From NCBI GenBank assembly GCA_947499565.1, contig CANMOV010000005.1:62001-126000 (forward strand): 64,000 nucleotides of DNA. Direction: 5' to 3'. The stretch is from an uncultured Croceitalea sp. (GTDB taxonomy: Bacteria > Bacteroidota > Bacteroidia > Flavobacteriales > Flavobacteriaceae). The position numbers were made by a program, and so were the translations under genes. The number at the start of each line of letters is the position of its first letter. The stretch's first letter is position 1. The notes under the pieces are model-generated. The model was not told the origin of the DNA, did no database searches, and saw only the letters and a program-made list of their open reading frames with translations. This document shows, piece after piece, positions 26,572 to 34,239 of the stretch.

Positions 26572-27710
26572 AACATTCTTTTAAATAGCGCTTTAATAAA
26601 GGGCCATTTAGGACAAGACCAAATAATTTGAAGCTCTTCCCAGAATGTGGTCTCTTCATCTAAAAACTTTAGTATCAGCTGTGGTTTTCTTTTTTTAAAC
26701 ATGGCTTCAAAAATGGAACCTCCCAAGTGATTATCACTTTGTAGAATATCCAACAGCAATAAATCATAATACCAAAAACGTGTTCTTTCGGAAAATTTGG
26801 ATAGCGACTTATTGGACTTTAGATGCAAAACCAATTCCCTAACTTTCTTGCTTGAGTTATAGAAAGTATAGCCAGTACTAGACTTAGCCCAACCACCTGC
26901 AATTCCAATATGTAAAATACGGTCAGAATTAGCATTTGAAAAATTAAAACAAGTCATAGGTATATTTCCTTTTTCTACCGCTGTAATGGAGTAGCTAGAG
27001 ACCTTCAATTTTTCTTTCAAATAAGATTCTATAGCAGTTTCATATTCCTTTTTTTCTAAAACATGCTCAGAAAATAGGGTATATTCTACCAATGCTTCGG
27101 TTTCTGAGAAAGGAAGCACATACATAAAACGGGTATTCCCTTTTTGTGGAATAGAGAAATCCATAAAAGTAGCTTCATTTTCAGTAAAAACTGACCTATC
27201 CGTCTTAATAAACCATCCTAAAAAGTGCTGTTGTAGCACAGGGTATTTTTTCTGATTTAAAGGTTTTTGATAATCAAAGATGCTATTAAAAACATGTCCT
27301 CCTAGAAACTGATTTTCTTGGGTGCTAACAATAACTTGACTTTTCTTTTCTAGTACGGAGATTACTTTTTCCTGAAGAAAAGTAATGTTAGGATTGCGTT
27401 TTATTTTATCTAAATAATGACTGTAAAAATCAATCCCCTTTAGCATTTTATAAGTGTACGGAGCTATATCAGAAGATAGCTTTAATTCTTGGCCAGCAAA
27501 AAAGATTTGCGGCCATTTTTTGTGAATTATAGCATCAAAATCACCATTACCTTTTTCCCAAAAGCACCAAGTACGATCATTAGTTTTTTTGGCGTCTTTA
27601 TCTAGAAGTAAAATGGATTTACTAGCAAAGAAATTGTCTTTGCCCATAGCATCTGCCAAAAGCAATCCAGAAGCACCAGCACCAATAATAATGTAGTCGT
27701 AGTTGGGCAT
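26568..27710 (-). CDS. crtY: Lycopene beta-cyclase
   Basis: 380 aa flavoprotein that cyclises lycopene ends to beta-ionone rings. The Rossmann dinucleotide motif YIIIGAGASGLLLADAM is at residues 5-21. DRTWCFWEKG and IGIAGGWAKSSTGYTF (near residue 275) are characteristic of CrtY. This fits the yellow-orange carotenoid pigments of marine flavobacteria such as zeaxanthin. It is convergent with the prenyl synthase (overlap 26568-26571). Other crt genes are not in this window. Confidence 0.93.
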   Translation of the reverse strand: MPNYDYIIIGAGASGLLLADAMGKDNFFASKSILLLDKDAKKTNDRTWCFWEKGNGDFDAIIHKKWPQIFFAGQELKLSSDIAPYTYKMLKGIDFYSHYLDKIKRNPNITFLQEKVISVLEKKSQVIVSTQENQFLGGHVFNSIFDYQKPLNQKKYPVLQQHFLGWFIKTDRSVFTENEATFMDFSIPQKGNTRFMYVLPFSETEALVEYTLFSEHVLEKKEYETAIESYLKEKLKVSSYSITAVEKGNIPMTCFNFSNANSDRILHIGIAGGWAKSSTGYTFYNSSKKVRELVLHLKSNKSLSKFSERTRFWYYDLLLLDILQSDNHLGGSIFEAMFKKRKPQLILKFLDEETTFWEELQIIWSCPKWPFIKALFKRMF

Positions 27711-27811
27711 TTGTCAAAAATACGGAATAGAAAGAGGAGGGCTAGTTTTTATAAAACACTTTGTAGGTTCTCGGTGAGAACTAAAAACAGTATTCCAATT
27801 TTCAGATTTTT

Positions 27812-28375
27812 TTAATTTTTGAGCGGAAACGTGATTCCAACTGCAAATGCTCCAACATATTGTTCAACCGATGGCTGAAAGTAATAGGTAAATCCTAAAT
27901 CGAAAGTATTATTTTTTCCCAATTCAAGCCCAAGTGAAAAAGGGATATGGTAAATAATACCGCTTTTGTCAATATTGTCAAATGCTGTAAGCGTTTCAAA
28001 TTTGCCAATAGAAGTCCCTATTCCAATTTCGACATATGGGGCAACCCAGGGAATTGGTGCTCTAACTCTAGCTTTTCCACCAAGTAAAAAAGCTTTAGAT
28101 TCGGCCTTTTCATCTGTTGGATTGTTATTTAGATCTCTTCCATCTGAACTTGTTAAAATAAGGCCGGCGTAAGGTCTAAATTCCACCCAAGAAGCAACTT
28201 TAAGCACTAATTCTCCCTGAGCAAAAAAACCATCATCAACAACTTCATCAAGACTATTATTGGGAGTACTTAATCCATATCCAATTTGTGCGTTAATGGA
28301 TTTTTCTTTAATAAACTGCGCCTGGGTTAAATTTGAAGTTAGAACTACAATTAATAATATCAGGGTTTTTCTCAT
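27812..28375 (-). CDS. Small outer-membrane beta-barrel protein
   Basis: 187 aa from ATG 28375 (MRKTLILL), which begins the signal peptide ending NLTQAQ; the six extra residues upstream are unlikely. The mature chain alternates hydrophobic and polar residues in amphipathic strands (KSINAQIGYGLSTP, VEFRPYAGLILTSSDG, APYVEIGIGTSIGKF, FDLGFTYYFQPSVE), typical of eight-stranded OmpA/porin-like barrels. It ends FPLKN. The function is unknown. It is a single gene at the left edge of the accessory region. Confidence 0.75.
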   Translation of the reverse strand: MRKTLILLIVVLTSNLTQAQFIKEKSINAQIGYGLSTPNNSLDEVVDDGFFAQGELVLKVASWVEFRPYAGLILTSSDGRDLNNNPTDEKAESKAFLLGGKARVRAPIPWVAPYVEIGIGTSIGKFETLTAFDNIDKSGIIYHIPFSLGLELGKNNTFDLGFTYYFQPSVEQYVGAFAVGITFPLKN

Positions 28376-28512
28376 AATTAAATCTAAGACCATGCTTGGT
28401 GCAAAATCCGCAAAGCAGAGGTGGCGAATTTTAAGCTACTATTTTTCAGATAACAATATAGTTTAATTAAATAAAATAGCGGTTTAAGTAAGTAACTAAA
28501 CCCCTATTTCTT

Positions 28513-28535
28513 CTATACGTTGTTGTTGTATGGCG
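28513..28535. repeat. Cassette-repeat end after GNAT gene (ATACGTTGTTGTTGTATGG)
   Basis: CTATACGTTGTTGTTGTATGG ends just before the stop (28539) of the minus-strand acetyltransferase gene. It matches the ATAC-n-TTGTTGTrTG ends found just beyond the stops of several other genes in the region (31360, 37158, 39982). It is one end of the proposed repeat family. Confidence 0.5.
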
Positions 28536-28538
28536 TTT

Positions 28539-28991
28539 TTATTTTATTTCCAACTCATAAATTCTGGATTCCTCACCCCAAGGATGATATCCTTGACCAA
28601 TATATTCGAAATTATACTTTTCATAAAATCCGATATGGCTGGTACACAAATATAAATGTCCAAATCCTGCTTTTTTGGTGTCCGTTCGTGCCTTTTCAAT
28701 TAGTAACGAGCCAAAAGCATTACCTCTGTGCTTTTCATCAATAAATATTGCGCAAATCCATGGATATAAATCTCCACGACTTATAAAATCATTTGTTATA
28801 AGCCCCGCACAACCAATTATTTTATCTCTTTTTTCAAGTAAGTACCATTGTGGTAAAAAATTCCTTGCTTCTATACTATGCGTTATACAGTCCTCATATA
28901 TTTTTGGTAACACGCTAGGCCAACTTTGTTGAAAGTACTTTATGGCAATATCTTTGTATTCTGGATTTTCTCTTATTGATATTATATTCAT
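28539..28991 (-). CDS. GNAT-family N-acetyltransferase
   Basis: 150 aa from ATG 28991 (or 152 from ATG 28997). The acetyl-CoA binding motif A is ICAIFIDEKHRGNAFGSLLIEKA (key residues R-G-N-A-F-G), after the strand IIGCAGLITND. Motif B is FYEKYNFEYIGQG. It transfers an acetyl group from acetyl-CoA to an unknown amine, possibly in detoxification. It stands alone between non-coding repeat-like sequences, so it may be a single-gene cassette. Confidence 0.85.
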   Translation of the reverse strand: MNIISIRENPEYKDIAIKYFQQSWPSVLPKIYEDCITHSIEARNFLPQWYLLEKRDKIIGCAGLITNDFISRGDLYPWICAIFIDEKHRGNAFGSLLIEKARTDTKKAGFGHLYLCTSHIGFYEKYNFEYIGQGYHPWGEESRIYELEIK

Positions 28992-29047
28992 TTTCAAAAA
29001 TGGAAGTGATATATATTTCCCTAAAATTAGACACTAATGCTATTACC

Positions 29048-29083
29048 TGTGCATTGCTTGCGCAGCTGTCGCATATAGCGCGG
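29048..29083. repeat. GC-rich repeat element, inverted copy of the sequence at 36976
   Basis: Read on the minus strand, CCGCGCTATATGCGACAGC continues TGCGCAAGCAATGCAC. The plus-strand sequence at 36976-37010 is CCGCGTTATGCGGGACAGC then TGCGTAAGAAGTGTGC. The two share exact GACAGCTGCG and agree at most other positions, in opposite orientation. It is GC-rich compared with its surroundings and directly abuts the marR stop at 29086. Confidence 0.6.
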
Positions 29084-29085
29084 GG

Positions 29086-29697
29086 TTAACTACTTGCTTT
29101 TTCCTCATATTCTGGACAGTCCAATCGGATTTCTTGATTTGATAATTCTTTTTGCAATAAACTACAATAATCATTTTCATTGTCTTTTTCATAAAACTTA
29201 CATCCATAACAAGTTCGCTGCACGGTTAAAATTCCGTTTCGATTTAATTTGTAAATCAGTTGACTTAAAGTTCCAAATAGACTTTCTAATTCTGATGGTG
29301 AAAAACCATCAATTTGTTTTTTTAGTGGATATGAGAAATTATAAGTTTCAGAAACTATTCCAGTTCCTAATTCGGACAGTGTAATTGAATAACTGCGACT
29401 ATCTGATGATGAAAAATCTTTTAGAATAAGTCCTTTCTTGTCCAGAACCCTAATCGCATCACTAACGGTTGGTTTTGTTACGTTAAACTCTTTTGCAAGA
29501 TGGCTAACATTACATAGACTCTGTTTGTGGAAAGCTATGAATATGAGTATCTGAATTTGAATTGGACTTAAGCCAACCAGTTTAGCTTTTTCCCATAACA
29601 AGATTTTAAACACTTCAGAAATGCGTTCCATTCCTGCAACGATTTTACTTGAAATGTCTTTTTCCTGTTGTGCCGGGTTAAATGTACTTTCCTTCAT
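29086..29697 (-). CDS. MarR-family regulator with C-terminal cysteine cluster
   Basis: 203 aa from ATG 29697 (MKESTFNPAQQ); an in-frame TTG at 29730 lies in the promoter and is rejected. Winged-helix DNA-binding part: LAKEFNVTKPTVSDAIRVLDKKGLI. After the dimer helices the tail carries four Cys in the pattern C-x2-C-x11-C-x15-C, starting at TCYGC, which suggests metal, Fe-S or thiol sensing. A TTAGGAATCCTAA-like palindrome overlaps its own promoter. The same palindrome precedes the two neighbouring genes, so it probably controls the cluster 29086-31037. The ATG lies directly after the T tract of a terminator hairpin. Confidence 0.87.
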   Translation of the reverse strand: MKESTFNPAQQEKDISSKIVAGMERISEVFKILLWEKAKLVGLSPIQIQILIFIAFHKQSLCNVSHLAKEFNVTKPTVSDAIRVLDKKGLILKDFSSSDSRSYSITLSELGTGIVSETYNFSYPLKKQIDGFSPSELESLFGTLSQLIYKLNRNGILTVQRTCYGCKFYEKDNENDYCSLLQKELSNQEIRLDCPEYEEKASS

Positions 29698-29728
29698 AAA
29701 AAAGCCTGCCGAAATTAGTTCGACAGGC
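29698..29728 (-). terminator. Intrinsic terminator between DUF2024 and marR genes
   Basis: Read on the minus strand, GCCTGTCGAA (29728-29719) pairs with TTCGGCAGGC (29713-29704), with one U-G wobble around a 5-base loop. Six T follow immediately before the marR ATG. It should stop read-through from upstream genes. A transcript from the marR promoter would start inside the first arm and escape it. Confidence 0.82.
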
Positions 29729-29735
29729 AAAGTTA
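29728..29735 (-). promoter_or_regulatory. -7 promoter element of marR
   Basis: On the minus strand TAACTTTG matches TAnnTTTG. The predicted start is near 29723, inside the terminator arm. It overlaps the MarR-type palindrome at 29733-29745. The -33 region is weak. Confidence 0.5.
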
Positions 29736-29745
29736 GTAATCCTAA
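29733..29745. promoter_or_regulatory. Putative MarR operator 1 (TTAGTAATCCTAA)
   Basis: It matches the perfect palindrome TTAGGAATCCTAA at 12 of 13 positions and overlaps the marR -7 element, as expected for autorepression. Confidence 0.6.
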
Positions 29746-29750
29746 TTAAA

Positions 29751-30014
29751 TTAATTACAATTCTCCATTTCTATGATGAAATAACCTTTGTTTGCAATTG
29801 ATGAGACTATTTCTTCTGTAGCTTGCTCAATATGACACAGGCGACATTCATTTGAAGTCAATTGTCCAGTTTTGAAAGATTTTGTCCTTAGGTAATTTAT
29901 TCCAAAATTAAATATGGTTTCCTTATTGGTTAAATTATCAGGAACTAGAATATCAAAATGCATAATAGTACCGTCTTCTCTGTTTACATAAGTGTCCCAA
30001 ACCGCTACTTTCAT
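29751..30014 (-). CDS. DUF2024 family protein
   Basis: 87 aa. Start MKVAVWDTYVNREDGTIMHF is the DUF2024 signature; the family is small, soluble and of unknown function. A CRLCH motif (residues ~57-61) gives a CxxC-type pair close to His, perhaps binding metal. It starts one base after the stop of the preceding exported protein gene (30016). It sits in a MarR-flanked cluster with a thioredoxin-like protein, so a role in thiol or oxidant stress is possible but not shown. Confidence 0.82.
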   Translation of the reverse strand: MKVAVWDTYVNREDGTIMHFDILVPDNLTNKETIFNFGINYLRTKSFKTGQLTSNECRLCHIEQATEEIVSSIANKGYFIIEMENCN

Positions 30015-30015
30015 C

Positions 30016-30741
30016 TTAGTACTTTTTTACTTTATATGGTAATGATAAATCTGCGCTTGCCACGCTAAAAACTTCGTAAACTCCTAGCAAAGGTAAATTT
30101 TCATTGCTTGTATTTACTTTCATAAATGCAGTAACACCATCATAACTAAAATCTGTTCTATTGTTCATACGATAATCTGGCACAACTACCTTTATAGTGT
30201 TGTTTTTAGTTATCACGGGATAACCTGGCGAATCCATATACATTGGCATTCCTGGGTTTGTTGGTGGTAAAACAACGGTCTCATCTGCTTTCTTAAATTG
30301 TTTAACCGAAAGCCCTCCATCAACTCTTTTATCTTCGTGAAGAATTACCCAATGTGGATGCCATATAATTCCATCGTTGTCAAATATTTGGTCACTATTC
30401 TCATCCCAAAGTGGTGTATCATCAAAATCGGGATGTGATGTTAGCGCAAGTGCAACAATTCCGTCTGTTTTATTAAAGCCAACGTCAGTAGTTTTTAAAC
30501 TTGTTGGAAAAACATAACCTAAAACTGGGGCGCCATCAAGTTGACCAACTTTAGTTGGTGTTGTTTTTCCCGCTGTTCCATCCACAGTTATTTCCCAAAT
30601 AGTAATTCCTAAATCAGGTTTGTGTGTTACACTAACGTCATTAATTTTGAAATTATCATTTTTATATTCGCTTTTTTGAGCACAAGAACTTGTTGTGTTT
30701 AAAAGCATTGTTGCTGAAAGTAATAATAGTATTGATTTCAT
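30016..30741 (-). CDS. Exported protein of unknown function in the MarR cluster
   Basis: 241 aa with an N-terminal signal ending near TTSSCAQKS; SSC could be a lipobox (Cys20). The mature sequence has beta-rich features with conserved-looking stretches DLGITIWEITVDGTAG, GIIWHPHWVILHEDKRV and VVVPDYRMNNRTDFSYDG. I do not recognise the family. It lies between the thioredoxin-like gene and DUF2024, and a perfect TTAGGAATCCTAA palindrome is 34 bases upstream of its start. It is presumably a periplasmic or outer-membrane-facing member of the same response. Confidence 0.72.
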   Translation of the reverse strand: MKSILLLLSATMLLNTTSSCAQKSEYKNDNFKINDVSVTHKPDLGITIWEITVDGTAGKTTPTKVGQLDGAPVLGYVFPTSLKTTDVGFNKTDGIVALALTSHPDFDDTPLWDENSDQIFDNDGIIWHPHWVILHEDKRVDGGLSVKQFKKADETVVLPPTNPGMPMYMDSPGYPVITKNNTIKVVVPDYRMNNRTDFSYDGVTAFMKVNTSNENLPLLGVYEVFSVASADLSLPYKVKKY

Positions 30742-30774
30742 TTTTATTTGTTTTATGAAGCTAGGATTTTAAAA

Positions 30775-30787
30775 TTAGGAATCCTAA
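30775..30787. promoter_or_regulatory. Putative MarR operator 2 (TTAGGAATCCTAA)
   Basis: A perfect 13-base palindrome in the 62-base gap between the thioredoxin-like gene and the exported-protein gene. It has the best symmetry of the three copies. A TAATTTTA sequence (minus strand, near -7) overlaps its edge. Confidence 0.65.
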
Positions 30788-30803
30788 CTATATGTTTTAA
30801 AAA

Positions 30804-31037
30804 TTAACCTTTTACATCTGCCATTGAAGCACCAAAGTTTATATGTAGTGTATTGCCATAAGGAGTAACTAATGCTGGGACAGAGTTTACTCCTGCTTTT
30901 TCTGCTTCTGAAATTCTGTTTCGGTCTTCTCCAATGTTTACGACTTCAACATTTTCAGCTCCAACTAAATTTACGATATCGTGTTCTGCGCTTACACAAA
31001 CTGGACATCCTGCGTGATAGAAAATTGATTTGTTCAT
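30804..31037 (-). CDS. Thioredoxin/glutaredoxin-like small protein
   Basis: 77 aa thioredoxin-fold protein. Active-site motif HAGCPVC at residues 8-14 gives a CxxC redox pair. VNSVPALVTPYG contains the cis-Pro of the fold. It has no signal peptide, so it acts in the cytoplasm. It heads the MarR-flanked cluster, behind a promoter covered by a TTAGGAATCCTAA-like site, and may reduce thiols formed under the stress sensed by the Cys-rich MarR. Confidence 0.82.
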   Translation of the reverse strand: MNKSIFYHAGCPVCVSAEHDIVNLVGAENVEVVNIGEDRNRISEAEKAGVNSVPALVTPYGNTLHINFGASMADVKG

Positions 31038-31073
31038 TTTAGTATTCTTTTAGATTAATGCATTATTGCAATA

Positions 31074-31081
31074 CAAATATA
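31074..31081 (-). promoter_or_regulatory. -7 promoter element of the thioredoxin-like gene
   Basis: On the minus strand TATATTTG matches TAnnTTTG exactly. TTA is at the -33 position with an 18-base spacer. The MarR-type site starts one base upstream. Confidence 0.55.
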
Positions 31082-31082
31082 G

Positions 31083-31095
31083 TAAGGAATCCTAA
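31083..31095. promoter_or_regulatory. Putative MarR operator 3 (TAAGGAATCCTAA)
   Basis: It matches TTAGGAATCCTAA at 12 of 13 positions and lies in the promoter spacer directly upstream of the -7 element of the first gene of the cluster. Confidence 0.6.
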
Positions 31096-31380
31096 CTATT
31101 AAAAATTTAATCATTTTATTTTAAAATAGTAAAGTTTGATTTTAGTTCCATCATGCGTCACGAGCGTAGGGAACTCATGAATACTTTTAAAAAACAATAA
31201 AATGGTATGCGTAATGCTACATCATCGGTTTCGCGTATGAAACGTAGTGTTTAAAAAGGGGCTTATTTTTCAGATAAATCTAGATCCAAACTAAAAGTTT
31301 GGTAATCTTTGTAAATAACTAGAAACCTTTAGGTATAGGAGTTATTAGCTATGTTTTAGATACTTTGTTATGTGTAGTTC

Positions 31381-32370
31381 TTATTCGTATAGATTATAGT
31401 ATGCATGAACTAATGGCATTCCACCAGTATATATAAAAACTACTGTTTCATTCTTTTTTATCTTATTCTCTTTAATATATTCCACTAATCCAGCCATAGC
31501 TTTACTTGTATATACAGGACATAGAAAAAGCCCTTCTAATTCGGCAAACATCTTAATTGCCCGTTTTCCTTTTTCAGTAGGAATTCCGTATGCGTCCCCA
31601 ACAAGGTTTGTGTCTAGCTGAAAATTTGGTTTTATGTTAGAGTTTGGCTTAATATTATTAACTATTTCATTGGTTAGATGTGTTACAATACCTTCGATTG
31701 TTTTGTCTTTGTGAAGAACACTAAAACCTAAAACCTTTGTTTCAGTTCTGGCAAGTGCAAACCCAGCAACAAGGCCTGCCATAGTTCCGCCGCTACCAGC
31801 TGATGTAACAATATAATCAGGTGATTTTCCTTCTAAATCTTTAAATTGTTCAATAATTTCATTCGCGCAATCTAAGTAGCCTAAAGAACCTAGTAAGTTA
31901 GAACCTCCAAATGGGATTATATATGGTGATTTTCCTTCTTTACTCAAATTATCGGCAATTCTTTCCATTTCAGTTTGGAAATCATCTTCTTGCTTAATTG
32001 TGATGATATTGGCGTTCATTAATTTCATTAAAAGTGCGTTGCCATTTTCATTGAAAGTTGGATTTTGTTCCGGAATCATTGTTTTACAAACCACAACAGA
32101 TTTTAACCCAAGTTGACAAGCAGCTCCTACAAGTGCACGAGAAGCATTAGATTGAAAATGTCCAGCAATTATTAATGTATCTGCTTTTTTGTTAAGTGCA
32201 TCTGCTATAATTCGTTCATATTTTCTCAATTTATTTCCACCACCTCCGCGACCACCTTCATCATCTCTTTTGATATAAATTTTAGGGCCTAATTTATTTG
32301 ATAAATTTGGTAGAAATTCTAGGGAAGATTTTTGGTTTAATAATTTTATTTTATTGTGAATTTTGTTCAT
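31381..32370 (-). CDS. PLP-dependent D-cysteine desulfhydrase / ACC deaminase family enzyme
   Basis: 329 aa tryptophan-synthase-beta fold. GGNKLRK (residues 44-50) carries the expected PLP Lys47. QSNASRALVGAA is the substrate loop, SAGSGGTMAGLVAG binds the PLP phosphate, and TGGMPLVHAY lies near the end. Members break D-cysteine to pyruvate, H2S and ammonia, or deaminate ACC; DcyD activity is the more frequent in bacteria without plant contact. It starts 20 bases after the VOC gene. A Cys-rich Crp further upstream would fit sulfur-related control. Confidence 0.85.
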   Translation of the reverse strand: MNKIHNKIKLLNQKSSLEFLPNLSNKLGPKIYIKRDDEGGRGGGGNKLRKYERIIADALNKKADTLIIAGHFQSNASRALVGAACQLGLKSVVVCKTMIPEQNPTFNENGNALLMKLMNANIITIKQEDDFQTEMERIADNLSKEGKSPYIIPFGGSNLLGSLGYLDCANEIIEQFKDLEGKSPDYIVTSAGSGGTMAGLVAGFALARTETKVLGFSVLHKDKTIEGIVTHLTNEIVNNIKPNSNIKPNFQLDTNLVGDAYGIPTEKGKRAIKMFAELEGLFLCPVYTSKAMAGLVEYIKENKIKKNETVVFIYTGGMPLVHAYYNLYE

Positions 32371-32390
32371 TTAATAACTTTTTTTTCCAA

Positions 32391-33260
32391 TCACACAGGT
32401 TGTTGTATGCTGTTTTCTAATGTAATCAGATGTTTATCAATTGTTTCAAAAGTGATTTTGTTATTGTTTTGATGGAATGAGATATTATTGGTTTTCAATC
32501 TCTTTTTTAAAAGAGGTAAATCACCTAAAAAATTAATACTTTGAAGACCATTGTTTTGTTTTGCTTTTAAAGCGAATTCGGCATCATACTCACTATTCCA
32601 ATAATGCTGAATTTCAATAAATAAATGACTTTGTTGGTACATCCATTCTCTGTTTTCCAAAGCATCGATATCTGGGTTAGGAGTTTGTAGACTCTTGTCT
32701 CCTAAGAAATACAGTGTAAACCCATTCGTACGGGTTACATACATTCGTACTAATAATTTTAAACCCAATATATCTTCATAGAATTTAATACTCTTGAGAG
32801 GGTCTTTAGTTCTAATGGTCAATAAGCCTAAAGCGGTTTGTTTTTGTTCAGGTGAATTAGTTACTTCTAATGTATTGTTCTTAAATGTTTTTTGAATGAA
32901 CTCTATTTGATGATTTTCAGAATCGGTAGTGTGAGACAAATAACCAATATCTCCAAACTGATAGGGTTCGCCTATAGTATGATTCTGTTCTTGTAACCCC
33001 TCATATATTTTTTGAATATCTTCAACAAATAAGCTGTACTTCCAATAATTATCTATTGACTCTTGTTGGTATGGTGATTTTTTAAGAGATGGAGAATATT
33101 TTAATTGGATGTGAAAATGAACACTTTCAAGATATAAATCATAATAGGTAGCATCATCTTCTGAAAATTCATTTTTTAGTTTAAACCCTAGAATATCTCT
33201 ATAAAAAGGGATGGTTAACTCCGGATTGAAAATTTGTAATGTAAAGCTCCGTAATTTCAT
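32391..33260 (-). CDS. VOC-family protein (glyoxalase/dioxygenase fold, two domains)
   Basis: 289 aa from ATG 33260 (MKLRSFTLQIFNPEL), chosen over 33296 because it starts the first VOC strand. Two VOC units: residues ~1-120 (IPFYRDILGFKL, HQIEFIQK) and ~135-285 (IKFYEDILGLKLLVR, GFTLYFLGD). The pattern resembles CatE-type ring-cleavage or thiol-transfer enzymes, but the metal ligands (His/Glu) are not clear enough to assign a reaction. It lies between the exported SnoaL gene and the desulfhydrase in a same-strand run with short gaps. Confidence 0.8.
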   Translation of the reverse strand: MKLRSFTLQIFNPELTIPFYRDILGFKLKNEFSEDDATYYDLYLESVHFHIQLKYSPSLKKSPYQQESIDNYWKYSLFVEDIQKIYEGLQEQNHTIGEPYQFGDIGYLSHTTDSENHQIEFIQKTFKNNTLEVTNSPEQKQTALGLLTIRTKDPLKSIKFYEDILGLKLLVRMYVTRTNGFTLYFLGDKSLQTPNPDIDALENREWMYQQSHLFIEIQHYWNSEYDAEFALKAKQNNGLQSINFLGDLPLLKKRLKTNNISFHQNNNKITFETIDKHLITLENSIQQPV

Positions 33261-33314
33261 ATTGAAAAAATACAAGTTGTCTAGGTTAAATACCAAAACA
33301 GCTTTTGTAAAAAA

Positions 33315-34202
33315 TTAATATTGTTTTAATACTTCAAATTCATCATAGGTTAAAAGCCATTTCCCATCTTTCTTTTCCCATTTTTCTTGATAAATTTTCC
33401 CTTTTCCAATATTCATTGACCAATCTGCTGATAAGACAGCACTGTTGGGAGTTAGAACTTCAAACTTAGGATTATTATAGATTAAATTTTTGGCGCCATC
33501 TGCTATAAGCTTAGTCCAAAAGGCTTGAATCTCTTTTTTTCCGATTATTGATGCAAAAGGAACGGCGTTCATAGTTGCATTTTCAATGTATCCATTGCCA
33601 CATATGTCACCTTTACCAGCATTAAAACCATTAGTCCATTGCATGGACGCCCTAATTATTTCTTCTAAAACAGTATGACTTGCAATTGGGTCGGTAGTAT
33701 TTACAAGAGGTGTATCATATTGTTCTAACACTTCAAAATTATCGTAAGTGTATGACCATTTCCCATTTATTTTCTCCCATTTTTCGTGATAGATTACTCC
33801 TCTACCGACATTCATGCTCCAATTTGCCGATAAAAAAGCAGTACTATCATTTACTACCTCTATACTTACATCGGTATAAACAAGATTGGTTGCCCCGCTC
33901 TCAATAAATGGCACCCAAAAGTCCTCTATATCTTTTCTCCCTTGTTTTACGCCAAAAGGCATAGCGCACATTACTGCCGTTGGAGCGTAAGCTTCTATAA
34001 CTGCCTTTTTATTTCCTTTATTAAAATTAGTAATCCAAACTTTACTAGCAGCAAGTATGTCTAAAGCTACTTGGTGCTGTGTTGTTGAATTTTGTTCTGT
34101 ATAGCGTTGACTTATTTTTTCTTTTGCAGAAGTTGTTTGTGCGTAAGAAGAAGATGGCACAGCTAAAAAAAGAACTATTAGTAATGAAACTTTATTAAAC
34201 AT
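33315..34202 (-). CDS. Exported protein with two tandem SnoaL/NTF2-like domains
   Basis: 295 aa with a signal peptide (LIVLFLAVPSSSYAQ). Two homologous halves follow: ~45-160 and ~170-295. Matching segments are FWVPFIESGATNLVY / FWTKLIADGAKNLIY, LSANWSMNVGRGVIYHEKWEK / LSADWSMNIGKGKIYQEKWEK and WSYTYDNFEVLEQY / WLLTYDEFEVLKQY. These are DUF4440/SnoaL-like folds, usually forming a dimer, here joined in one chain. The function is unknown. It is downstream of an ABM monooxygenase and a Crp regulator. Confidence 0.82.
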   Translation of the reverse strand: MFNKVSLLIVLFLAVPSSSYAQTTSAKEKISQRYTEQNSTTQHQVALDILAASKVWITNFNKGNKKAVIEAYAPTAVMCAMPFGVKQGRKDIEDFWVPFIESGATNLVYTDVSIEVVNDSTAFLSANWSMNVGRGVIYHEKWEKINGKWSYTYDNFEVLEQYDTPLVNTTDPIASHTVLEEIIRASMQWTNGFNAGKGDICGNGYIENATMNAVPFASIIGKKEIQAFWTKLIADGAKNLIYNNPKFEVLTPNSAVLSADWSMNIGKGKIYQEKWEKKDGKWLLTYDEFEVLKQY

Positions 34203-34239
34203 TCTTCTAGATTTTTAATTTAGTATTAGAGCACGAAAT

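Larger units (their letters stand above)
31038..31380. other. Non-coding gap with MarR site and cassette-type repeat
   Basis: 343 bases without a gene. The left end holds the promoter and operator of the thioredoxin-like gene (31074-31095). The middle contains TGCTACATCATCG (31215-31227), an exact 13-base match to 35290-35302, and GTATGCGTAATG. The right end, ATACTTTGTTATGTGTAG (31360-31377), lies just beyond the stop of the desulfhydrase gene and matches other repeat ends. Confidence 0.6.
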
